This document shows positions 40,261 to 46,950 of a DNA stretch of 54,450 nt, one piece after another. Where the stretch lies: contig DASZWD010000046.1 in the NCBI GenBank assembly GCA_035546775.1, positions 1-54,450 on the forward strand. The letters are read 5' to 3'. The translations under genes were made by a program, and so were the position numbers. The notes beneath the pieces are model-generated. The model did not search any database and was not told the DNA's origin. It worked only from the letters and a program-made list of their open reading frames with translations. Positions within the stretch are counted from its first letter, which is position 1; the number at the start of each line of letters is the position of its first letter. This DNA comes from Acidimicrobiales bacterium (GTDB taxonomy: Bacteria; Actinomycetota; Acidimicrobiia; Acidimicrobiales; JACCXE01).

Positions 40261-41545
40261 GGAAGTCGTCTCGTGTCAGCACCTTCGCTGGCGGCGGCTT
40301 TGGCTTCGGCTCACCGGCTGCTTGTAGCCGCGCCACCAACGCCGGATCGCTGAACAACTCCGTCGGCGTTGTGAGCAGGCTCATCATGCGCGTCATCTGC
40401 ACGGCCACTTCGGGGTCGTCCGACACCGTCGCCCGCCGCATCGACTGCAAATCGAACCCGCTCAGGTTCGCGGCCTCGGGCTTGTCGGTGAGCAACGACA
40501 TCTCGTACCACGGCTCGACGCGCCGCTGGCTCGCCGCCTCGTAGTCCTCACCCCCTTCCAGCGCGTCGCGCACCAGCACCGCCTGCAACACCGCCAGCGA
40601 CGACCCGCGGCCGTACAGCGGGTTGGTGCACGTGTGCGAGTCGCCGATGGCGAAGAAGCCGTCGAGCCGCGGGTAGCGGCGGATGCGGTTTATGAGACCG
40701 CCCATCGTCTGCACGCCGGTGAGTGGCTCGCCCTGCCGTTCGACGACCGGCCGCATCTCCTTGAACAGCGGCAGAACCGCTTCGAAGTGGTCCTCGTCGA
40801 GCAGGTGCGCCCGCAACTCCGCATCGTCGGCGGGCACCGCGAGCGTGGCCGAGTAGGCGCCGTTGTCGGCCCCGGCGACGACGAAGCCGAGCCCGGCCCG
40901 CCGCCCCCCGACGTATCCCATCGGCGCTTCGTCGGAGCGGTAGAACCGCGACAGGTAGATCGTGCCCGTCGGATGCTCTTCCTCTTCCACGTGCAGCCCG
41001 TGCTCGGCGAACCACGCCGGCGCGGCGCACCGCCGCCCGCTCGCCGCCACGACAACGTCGCCCTCGATCACGTCGCTGTGCAAGCGAATCCCACGCACCG
41101 CGCCGTCGCCCACCGCCAAGCCCTCGACGGCTGCGCCCGTCACGAACTCCACGCCGCGCTCGCCCAGTGCGCAGCGCCGCAGCACGAACTCGAGCGTCGT
41201 GCGCCGCGTCGCCAGCACCTGCAGGTCTTCCTTGTGGCGTTCGTAGTCGGCCACGTCGGGCGTGACGGCCGCTGGCAGCACGCTCACCTCGCGCACCCCC
41301 GCGTCGAGCAACGCTGTGAGTACGTCGGGGAAGTGGTCGCGCAGCGTCGCCCGGATGAGCGCCGGAAAGCCGTGGGTGTGGCGCACCTGCGGCGCCCCGC
41401 GCCGGTCCCACGCGAACGCCCCCTCGACGTCGCTCGGCATCGGCGTGTCGTCGCGCTCGACGACCACCACCTCGTACCCCGCCCGAGCCAACGCGATCGA
41501 CGCCGTCAACCCGCCGATGCCCGCCCCGATCACGACCGCTCGCAC
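40244..41545 (-). CDS. FAD-dependent oxidoreductase/monooxygenase-like
   Basis: 433 residues with a p-hydroxybenzoate-hydroxylase-type FAD fold: AVVIGAGIGGLTASIALARA at the N-terminus, VVVVERDDTP, and the second FAD motif FFAIGDSHTCTNPLYGRGSS (near residue 295), with the GD and NP motifs of the family. Relatives include geranylgeranyl-reductase-like and tryptophan-halogenase-like flavoproteins, but the halogenase lysine motif is not evident. The GTG at 41545 is preceded by TAGTTT at a 7-nt gap. Divergent from the amidohydrolase-like gene. Confidence 0.86.
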   Translation of the reverse strand: MRAVVIGAGIGGLTASIALARAGYEVVVVERDDTPMPSDVEGAFAWDRRGAPQVRHTHGFPALIRATLRDHFPDVLTALLDAGVREVSVLPAAVTPDVADYERHKEDLQVLATRRTTLEFVLRRCALGERGVEFVTGAAVEGLAVGDGAVRGIRLHSDVIEGDVVVAASGRRCAAPAWFAEHGLHVEEEEHPTGTIYLSRFYRSDEAPMGYVGGRRAGLGFVVAGADNGAYSATLAVPADDAELRAHLLDEDHFEAVLPLFKEMRPVVERQGEPLTGVQTMGGLINRIRRYPRLDGFFAIGDSHTCTNPLYGRGSSLAVLQAVLVRDALEGGEDYEAASQRRVEPWYEMSLLTDKPEAANLSGFDLQSMRRATVSDDPEVAVQMTRMMSLLTTPTELFSDPALVARLQAAGEPKPKPPPAKVLTRDDFLRAGA

Positions 41546-41552
41546 GACCCTC

Positions 41553-41562
41553 AAACTAGGTT
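41553..41562. promoter_or_regulatory. Overlapping face-to-face -10 elements
   Basis: The 10-bp sequence AAACTAGGTT contains TAGTTT on the minus strand (41558-41553, 7 nt before GTG 41545) and TAGGTT on the plus strand (41557-41562, 7 nt before GTG 41570). The two hexamers share the central TA, so both promoters cannot be occupied at once. Confidence 0.5.
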
Positions 41563-41569
41563 GCGCTCC

Positions 41570-42406
41570 GTGATCGTGGACGCCTGGGTCAACCTGTTTC
41601 CTGCGCGGTTCGCCGCGCAATGGGCGGCCCAGAAGGAGAACGCCGGCGCCGCCAACCTCTTCGGTGATCTCTCCAAGGGCAGCGAGGTCGACGGCCTCGT
41701 GGCCGCCATGGACGACGCAGGTGTCGACACCGGCGTGCTCACCAGCGGCCTGCGCGCCCCCGATGCCGCCCACCGCAAAGGCATGTTCGCCGCCGAGGAC
41801 TTCCTCGCCGTCGCCGACGCCCACCCCGGCCGCTTCCTCGTAAGCGCCACGGTCGACAAAGCCGCCACGCCCACCGCCAACGCCGCGCGCGTGCGCGAGC
41901 TGGCCCAGCACGACCGCGTCGTCATGATCCGCGTGACCCCGCTCGTCGAGCAGTACGACCTCAATCACCGCCTCTACTACCCCGTGTACGCCGCGTGCGA
42001 AGAGGCCGGCCTGCCGGTGTCGATCAACATCGGCGTCCCCGGCCCGCAAGTGCGCTCGGCCTGCCAGCACCCGCAACTGCTCGAGGACATCCTCATCGAC
42101 TTCCCCAACCTCGCCGTCGTCGGCGCCCACATGGGACATCCGTACGAGTCGCTCGTGATGCAGTACATGCTCAAGTGGCCGAACCTCTTTCTGATGACCA
42201 GCGCCTACCTCGCCACCTACATGGACCCGGCGCTGGTGTCGTTCATGAACTCGTCGCGGGGCCGTGGCCGCGTGTGGTTTGCCTCCGACCACCCCGTCCT
42301 GCCGACCAAGAAGGCGCTCGACGCCGCCCGCGCCCTGCCGCTCTCCGACGAAGCGATGTCGGAGTTCCTCGGCGCCTCGGCGGCGCGCGTGCTGGCGCGG
42401 CACTAG
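41570..42406 (+). CDS. Amidohydrolase-2-like protein lacking the HxH metal motif
   Basis: 278 residues with the TIM-barrel pattern of the ACMSD/amidohydrolase-2 family: GRFLVSATVDKAATPTANAA, GLPVSINIGVPGPQVRSACQ, LAVVGAHMGHPYESLVMQY and RVWFASDHPVLP. The usual N-terminal metal pair (DxHxH) is replaced by VDAWVNLFP, so both histidines are missing, while the later GAHMGHP histidines and ASDHP aspartate remain. A different metal arrangement or a non-hydrolytic role is likely. GTG 41570 follows TAGGTT. The stop shares CTAG with the convergent HNH gene. Confidence 0.82.
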   Translation: MIVDAWVNLFPARFAAQWAAQKENAGAANLFGDLSKGSEVDGLVAAMDDAGVDTGVLTSGLRAPDAAHRKGMFAAEDFLAVADAHPGRFLVSATVDKAATPTANAARVRELAQHDRVVMIRVTPLVEQYDLNHRLYYPVYAACEEAGLPVSINIGVPGPQVRSACQHPQLLEDILIDFPNLAVVGAHMGHPYESLVMQYMLKWPNLFLMTSAYLATYMDPALVSFMNSSRGRGRVWFASDHPVLPTKKALDAARALPLSDEAMSEFLGASAARVLARH

Positions 42407-43548
42407 CCGACCACCGCATCGGGCGCGCGAGCGCGTCGCGACTCCCAGTGCCATCCCTGCTCGTCGTGCCAGAGGTCGTAGAGGCGCGCCGTTTTCAGCC
42501 GGTGGTGGTACGGGCACAGCCAGCCAAGATTCGCCAGCGTCGTCGGCCCGCCGTCACGCCGCTCGTGGGTGTGATCGATCTGAAGCCGTTTCGTCCGCCC
42601 GCACCCCGGCACCGAGCAACACACGCCGATGCTCTCGAGCGCGTCGCGTATTCGCTTCGGGATGTACTTCTTGTAGGTGATGATCTTCGAGGCGTCGATC
42701 ACCTCTTGCACGAGCGTGTCCTTCTCCTGGAGCGCCTCGTCGAGCACCGACAGCGGTACGTGGTCCCCTTCGGCCGTCTCGCACTTCTCGTCCGGCAGCA
42801 AATAGCCGCGCTCGACGGCTTCCTTGGTCGCGATGAGCCGCACCACCGTGCGCGGCCCGCGCCTGCGCCCACCGAGGTCGCCGATCATCCCGGCGAGCGC
42901 GTCGGCCAGGCGGTGCTCCAACGTGTCGGGTGTGCCTCCGCCCCGCGCCTGCTCGCGGAAGAGTCGCTGCGCCCGCGCCTCGAGTTCGGCGACGAGCTTG
43001 GCGCCGAGAAGCGGCTCGAGCGCGAACGAGCCGCGGGTCATGCCGAGCCGGTCTTTCCACGTGCGCATGAATCGCGCGGCGCGCTGGCGCGCCGCCAACG
43101 ACGAATCGTCGCTCGCCTCGCGCCTCACCCGCTCACACTCGTTCAGCAACTCGGTCGTCGACGCCCGCGCGGCGAGCTCGAGCAACGAATCCTCGGCGTC
43201 GGGATTCGCCGCCACCGCGTCGGCGATCGCACCCGCCTGCGTGGGGGAGAGCTTGCCGCGGTCGAAGGCGTCGCGCGTCTTGCCCTTCGCCTGGCGCGCT
43301 GCCTTCGTCTGCTTGCGCGCCGCTCCCGTGGGCACGCCCGACGAGTCGGCAACGATTCCCTCGGCATCGAGACCCACGTCCTCGGCGCGCGCCGCCGTGA
43401 GTAACTTCTGGGCGCACGCCAGTTTCTCGATCGCCGCCCACTCCTCGATGGCGCGCGTCGCAGCCAGCGGAGACAGCAGCGCCGGATCGAATTCGTCGGC
43501 GGTCTTCTCCACCAGCTTGCGCAACCCGGAAACGAGAAACTCGTTCAC
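42403..43548 (-). CDS. DUF222/HNH endonuclease-family protein
   Basis: 381 residues. The N-terminal two-thirds is the DUF222-type helical region common in actinobacteria (GAIADAVAANPDAEDSLLEL, ARQRAARFMRTWKDR). The C-terminus is an HNH nuclease: SVPGCGRTKRLQIDHTHER, GPTTLANLGWLCPYHHRLKT. CxxC and HxxH zinc ligands are present. These proteins occur in many copies in actinobacterial genomes and their role is unclear; mobility is not indicated by any flanking repeat here. The GTG start has an AAGGAG 6 nt upstream. Confidence 0.88.
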   Translation of the reverse strand: MNEFLVSGLRKLVEKTADEFDPALLSPLAATRAIEEWAAIEKLACAQKLLTAARAEDVGLDAEGIVADSSGVPTGAARKQTKAARQAKGKTRDAFDRGKLSPTQAGAIADAVAANPDAEDSLLELAARASTTELLNECERVRREASDDSSLAARQRAARFMRTWKDRLGMTRGSFALEPLLGAKLVAELEARAQRLFREQARGGGTPDTLEHRLADALAGMIGDLGGRRRGPRTVVRLIATKEAVERGYLLPDEKCETAEGDHVPLSVLDEALQEKDTLVQEVIDASKIITYKKYIPKRIRDALESIGVCCSVPGCGRTKRLQIDHTHERRDGGPTTLANLGWLCPYHHRLKTARLYDLWHDEQGWHWESRRARAPDAVVG

Positions 43549-43691
43549 GCGCGACTCCTTGAGCAGGAATCGGACGACCTAGGCAGTCCCCGAACGAACT
43601 GCGATACACGGCATCGTACAGAGGGGGTGTAACACCGAAATTGGACGCGGCGTGGGCCCTTCAGCCGACACCGTGCTAGGCCGATAGGCCG

Positions 43692-44786
43692 ATGGTGACG
43701 GTGAAGCGGCGGTTGCTCGTCCTCGCGGTGGCGCTGGCCGTCGTCGGCACGTTCATCGTGGTACAGCCGCACAAGCAGCCCCGCACCTTCACGTCGGTCG
43801 CCGCCCGCGTGCGCAAGCGCACCACGACCACTACCCGTCGCACCACCACCACCACGAGCAAGCCGACGACGACGACGATCACTACCCGTCGCACCACCAC
43901 CACCACGAGCAAGCCGGCGACGACCACCACGACCCGCCCGTCGACCGGCGCCTGCACCGTCTTCCCCGCAGACAGCGCGTGGAACACCGACATCTCGAAC
44001 TACCCCGTCGACCCGAACTCGGCGAACTACATCGCCTCGATCGGAGCGTCGACCAACCTGCACCCCGATTTCGGCACGTCGTGGAACGGCGCGCCCATCG
44101 GCATCCCCGACGTGCACGTCGGCGCCGGCCAGCCGCTCGTCCCCGTCAGCTTCGACTACGCCGACGAGAGCGATCCGGGTCCCTACCCCATTCCACCGAA
44201 CGCGCCGGTCGAGGGCGGCGACGCGTCGAGCGGCGACCGCCACGTGATCGTCGTGGACGACGCGCACTGCGCGCTCTACGAGATGTGGGACTCGCACAAG
44301 AACGCCGACGGCAGCTGGCACGCCGGCTCGGGCGCCAAGTTCGACCTGCGTTCCAACGCGCTGCGTCCCGACTACTGGACCTCCGCCGACGCCGCCGGAC
44401 TTCCCATCTACGCCGGCCTCGTCCGCTACGACGAAGTGCGCGCCGGCGTCATCAAGCACGCACTGCGATTCACCGTCGCCCATACGCAGCGCGGCTTCAT
44501 TCACCCCGCGACGCACTACGCCAGCTCGTCGACTGACGCCAACCTGCCGCCGATGGGTTTGCGGTTACGCATGAAGGCGTCGTACTCGTGCGCGGCCTAC
44601 AGCGCGGACGTCCAAGTGATCTGCGCGGCGTTGAAGCGCTACGGAATGATCGTCGCCGACAACGGCTCGAACTGGTACGTGTCAGGCGAACACGACGACC
44701 GTTGGAACGACGACGCCCTCGGCGACCTCAAGCGCATCCCGGGTTCGGTGTTCGAAGCGGTGTCCACTGGCTCCGTCATCCGCTGA
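43692..44786 (+). CDS. Secreted Thr-rich-linker protein of unknown function
   Basis: 364 residues. A signal or anchor segment (LLVLAVALAVVGTFIVVQP, about 8-26) is followed by a Thr-rich linker (about 43-84) made of two nearly identical 17-residue units. A globular domain of about 275 residues follows, beginning CTVFPADSAWNTDISNYPVD and containing DDAHCALYEMWDSHKNADGS, FTVAHTQRGFIHPATHYASS and ADNGSNWYVSGEHDDRW. I recall similar WNTxIS domains in hypothetical secreted actinobacterial proteins but cannot give a function. The conserved His/Asp/Trp pattern could suit a hydrolase or sugar-binding fold. The gap to the upstream HNH gene (43549-43691) holds only a short GGTGT/ACACC dyad. Confidence 0.72.
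   Translation: MVTVKRRLLVLAVALAVVGTFIVVQPHKQPRTFTSVAARVRKRTTTTTRRTTTTTSKPTTTTITTRRTTTTTSKPATTTTTRPSTGACTVFPADSAWNTDISNYPVDPNSANYIASIGASTNLHPDFGTSWNGAPIGIPDVHVGAGQPLVPVSFDYADESDPGPYPIPPNAPVEGGDASSGDRHVIVVDDAHCALYEMWDSHKNADGSWHAGSGAKFDLRSNALRPDYWTSADAAGLPIYAGLVRYDEVRAGVIKHALRFTVAHTQRGFIHPATHYASSSTDANLPPMGLRLRMKASYSCAAYSADVQVICAALKRYGMIVADNGSNWYVSGEHDDRWNDDALGDLKRIPGSVFEAVSTGSVIR
43829..43916 (+). repeat. 37-bp direct repeat, 51-bp period, within Thr-rich linker
   Basis: The 37-nt sequence at 43829-43865 recurs exactly at 43880-43916. The 51-nt (17-codon) offset keeps frame, so recombination between copies would lengthen or shorten the Thr-rich linker without disrupting the protein. Confidence 0.85.
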
Positions 44787-45087
44787 TCGGCGTATTACTT
44801 TGTAGTAACCGGACACTTTCTCGGGTTTGGTCAAGCATTTTGACCGGCCGTGACACCAAACCTTCACTATGCCTTTGTTGACGACTGACTAGTCCGTCCG
44901 TACTCTTCCATCGCAAGTGCGGGGCAGCACGAATTTGAAGCACGCCTAACCGCGCTCGTGCAACACCTTGCTTGGGGAAGCTGAGGGAAAACTTTCGGGT
45001 CGGAGACTTGGACTGACAATGGCGTCGGCCCGAGTTAGTTGCACATCCATACAAACCCAAATCCAAACCACACAGAGGGGCAATACC
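44787..45087 (+). other. 301-bp gene-free region: terminator-like dyads, promoter and long pilin leader
   Basis: After the stop at 44786 come two dyads: TTACT-ttgt-AGTAA (44795-44808) and GGTCAA/TTGACC near 44830-44845, probably ending the upstream transcript. A strong sigma-70-type promoter follows at 44878-44906, so about 175 nt of leader precede the TTG start at 45088. The leader is less GC-rich than its surroundings and contains a GCACGA/TCGTGC pair. I do not recognise a known riboswitch in it. Confidence 0.6.
44878..44906 (+). promoter_or_regulatory. Sigma-70-type promoter of the major pilin gene
   Basis: TTGACG (44878-44883), a 17-nt spacer and TACTCT (44901-44906). It is the best housekeeping-type promoter in the window, as expected for an abundantly expressed pilin. 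Confidence 0.65.
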
Positions 45088-45444
45088 TTGATCAAGGACA
45101 TGAAGCGGATGCGGAATGAGCGTGGCTTCACGCTCATCGAGCTCCTCGTCGTCATCGTTATCCTCGGCATCCTGGCCGCCGTCGTCGTCTTCGCCGTGAG
45201 CGGCCTGAGCGACAAGGGTCAGGACAGCGCGTGCAAGATCGACAAGCGCACGCTGGCCACCAGCGAAGAGGCGTCGTTCGCCAAGGACGGCGGCTACCGC
45301 AGCGAGGCCGATCTCGTCAGCGCCGGCCTGCTTGACGCGGAGTCGGACTATCACGACATCACCCTGACGGGCACGTCGCCAGCGGCTACCGCTTACACCA
45401 TCTCCGCTGCAACGACTGGCCCGAAGGCCGGGAAGTGCGCGTAG
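45088..45444 (+). CDS. Type IV major pilin-like prepilin
   Basis: 118 residues with a class III signal: a short basic leader KDMKRMRNERG, then FTLIELLVVIVILGILAAVV with the cleavage Gly before Phe and Glu at +5. The globular part is short (about 85 residues) and has two cysteines (SACKIDKRT and the C-terminal GKCA) that could form the pilin D-loop. The small size and position ahead of pilT suggest the main pilus subunit. The TTG at 45088 is chosen because AGAGGGG lies 7 nt upstream; the ATG at 45100 has AAGGA too close. A strong terminator follows. Confidence 0.87.
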   Translation: MIKDMKRMRNERGFTLIELLVVIVILGILAAVVVFAVSGLSDKGQDSACKIDKRTLATSEEASFAKDGGYRSEADLVSAGLLDAESDYHDITLTGTSPAATAYTISAATTGPKAGKCA

Positions 45445-45468
45445 TTCAGCACTAACCAAGGTTCACTG

Positions 45469-45500
45469 AAGAAGGGCCCGGCTTCGGCCGGGTCCTTCTT
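45469..45500. terminator. Intrinsic hairpin with UUCG tetraloop between pilin and pilT
   Basis: A 14-bp stem (AAGAAGGGCCCGGC at 45469-45482 with GCCGGGTCCTTCTT at 45487-45500, one G-U pair) closes on a TTCG loop. It lies between convergent genes and can fold on either strand, so it probably ends both transcripts. It is the strongest hairpin found in the window. Confidence 0.8.
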
Positions 45501-45505
45501 CGCGT

Positions 45506-46621
45506 CTATCGACGCAGACCGCGCTTGGTTGGCACGGGTTCGCCGGCGGGCTTGGCGTTTGGGTTCGTTATCTCGTGCGGGTGCATGCTGCGGGCCACCG
45601 CGTCGTCGAACGTGATCACACCGTCTCGCACGAGCTCGTCGAGCCGGGCCTCGAGCGTCTGCATGCCGTCGCGCTGACCGGTGGCAACCGTGTTTCGGAT
45701 CTGGCGGCTTTTGCCTTCACGGATCAAGTTCTTGACGGCGTTCGTGCCTACGAGAATTTCGATGGCGGCCACGCGCCCGCCGCCGATGCGCGGCACAAGC
45801 GTCTGGTACAGCATGCCGACGAGCGTGTTGGCGAGCTGCAATCGAATCTGCTGCTGCTCTTCACCGGGGAACACGTCGACGATGCGGTCGACCGCCTGCG
45901 CGGTGTCGTTGGCGTGCAACGTGGCGAACACCAAGTGGCCGGTCTCAGCGATGGTGAGCGCGTTCTGGATTGACTCGAGGTCGCGCATTTCGCCGACAAG
46001 CACGACGTCGGGGTCTTCGCGCAGGACGGCGCGCAAGGCCAGGGGAAAGCTCTCGGTGTCTTCGCCGATCTCGCGTTGCTCCACTGCCGCCACCGCGTGC
46101 GTGTGGATGTACTCGATCGGGTCTTCGATCGTGATGATGTGGCACGGCCGGTTGCGGTTGATGTGGCCGATCATGGAAGCGAGGGTGGTCGACTTACCCG
46201 AGCCGGTGGCGCCGATGACGAGCACGAATCCCTGCGGCAGCATCGCCCACTCTTCGACAATCGGGGGCAGGCCGAGCTCGTCGAAGGTCGGCACCTTGTT
46301 CGGGATGACGCGCAGGGCCATCGCCAGTGTGCCCTTCTGGCGGAAGGCGTTCACGCGCACGCGCGCGCGATCGCGGTAGCTGAACGAGAAGTCCAGCTGC
46401 TTGGCCTTCTTGAACCGTGCCTTCAACTCCATGTCCATGATGCCCATCACGAGTTGCTGCGTGATCTCCGCGGAGTACACCGGCTCGCCCGGCAGCGGAC
46501 GCAGAGAGCCGTCGACGCGCATCAGCGGTGGGGAAGCCGCAGTGATGAGCAAGTCCGAACCCTTCTCTTCCCACATGACGTCGAGAAGTCTTGCGACGGC
46601 TTCTACTTGCGCTTTGGCCAC
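45506..46621 (-). CDS. pilT: Type IV pilus retraction ATPase PilT
   Basis: A 371-residue hexameric secretion-type ATPase that powers pilus retraction. The N-terminal PAS-like domain starts LLDVMWEEKGSDLLITAASP, then Walker A GATGSGKSTT (about 137-146), Asp box IITIEDPIEYIH, Walker B VVLVGEMRDLESI and His box VFATLHANDTAQAVDRI, as in PilT rather than PilB. The AIRNLIRE retraction motif corresponds to NAVKNLIREGKSRQI. The GTG start is 35 bp from the divergent prepilin-peptidase-like gene. Presence of pilT implies retractable pili (twitching or DNA uptake). Confidence 0.94.
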   Translation of the reverse strand: MAKAQVEAVARLLDVMWEEKGSDLLITAASPPLMRVDGSLRPLPGEPVYSAEITQQLVMGIMDMELKARFKKAKQLDFSFSYRDRARVRVNAFRQKGTLAMALRVIPNKVPTFDELGLPPIVEEWAMLPQGFVLVIGATGSGKSTTLASMIGHINRNRPCHIITIEDPIEYIHTHAVAAVEQREIGEDTESFPLALRAVLREDPDVVLVGEMRDLESIQNALTIAETGHLVFATLHANDTAQAVDRIVDVFPGEEQQQIRLQLANTLVGMLYQTLVPRIGGGRVAAIEILVGTNAVKNLIREGKSRQIRNTVATGQRDGMQTLEARLDELVRDGVITFDDAVARSMHPHEITNPNAKPAGEPVPTKRGLRR

Positions 46622-46644
46622 GCGTCGAGGTTATGCGGCGTCGA

Positions 46645-46650
46645 TAGCCT
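46645..46650 (+). promoter_or_regulatory. Candidate -10 element, leaderless transcript
   Basis: TAGCCT with a 6-nt gap before the GTG at 46657. Confidence 0.4.
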
Positions 46651-46656
46651 CACACC

Positions 46657-46950
46657 GTGACCGCCGTCGTCCTCGTGTTCGCCGCGCTGTTCGGCCTCGC
46701 CTTCGGCTCCTTCCTCAACGTCGCGGTCTACCGGTTGCCGCGGCACGAGTCGCTCAGCGATCCGCCGTCGCGTTGCCCCGAATGCGGGACGGCGATCGCG
46801 TGGCGCGACAACATCCCGGTCGTGTCGTGGTTGCTTCTACGCGGACGCTGCCGGGCGTGCCGCGCACCGATCTCAGCGCGCTACCCGCTGATCGAGGCCG
46901 CGACGGCGCTCGTATTTGTGGCCGCCGCCGCGCTCGCGCTCAGTGTGTGA
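46657..46950 (+). CDS. Prepilin-peptidase N-terminal (DiS_P_DiS) domain only; PilD-like, truncated
   Basis: 97 residues matching the first domain of type IV prepilin peptidases: an initial membrane helix ([20 protein letters not shown]), [37 protein letters not shown] and [20 protein letters not shown]. The two zinc-type Cys pairs (CPEC, CRAC) are intact. Normal PilD continues with an aspartyl-protease domain of about 130 residues with two catalytic Asp; here the frame stops after one further helix and runs into the convergent gene (11-bp overlap). It is either a stand-alone accessory or methyltransferase-type domain, or a 3-prime-truncated gene. The protease must be encoded elsewhere. Confidence 0.8.
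   Translation: MTAVVLVFAALFGLAFGSFLNVAVYRLPRHESLSDPPSRCPECGTAIAWRDNIPVVSWLLLRGRCRACRAPISARYPLIEAATALVFVAAAALALSV

Noticed and set aside
40634-41569. Open plus-strand extension of more than 300 codons ahead of the amidohydrolase-like gene
   Set aside because: It is antisense to the well-supported FAD oxidoreductase and low in recognisable motifs; the family sequence begins only at GTG 41570, right after a -10-like element.
42403-43548. HNH endonuclease as evidence of an intron, homing element or prophage
   Set aside because: DUF222/HNH genes are ordinary multicopy residents of actinobacterial chromosomes and there are no flanking repeats, integrase or interrupted gene.
43829-43916. Possible CRISPR-like repeat
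   Set aside because: Only two copies, in frame inside a coding sequence, with a spacer that is also Thr-codon repeat; no cas genes in the window.
44913-45087. Pilin leader as a c-di-GMP (GEMM-type) riboswitch
   Set aside because: The conserved core sequences of the known class I and II aptamers are not visible; only weak generic pairing is seen, so no class was assigned.
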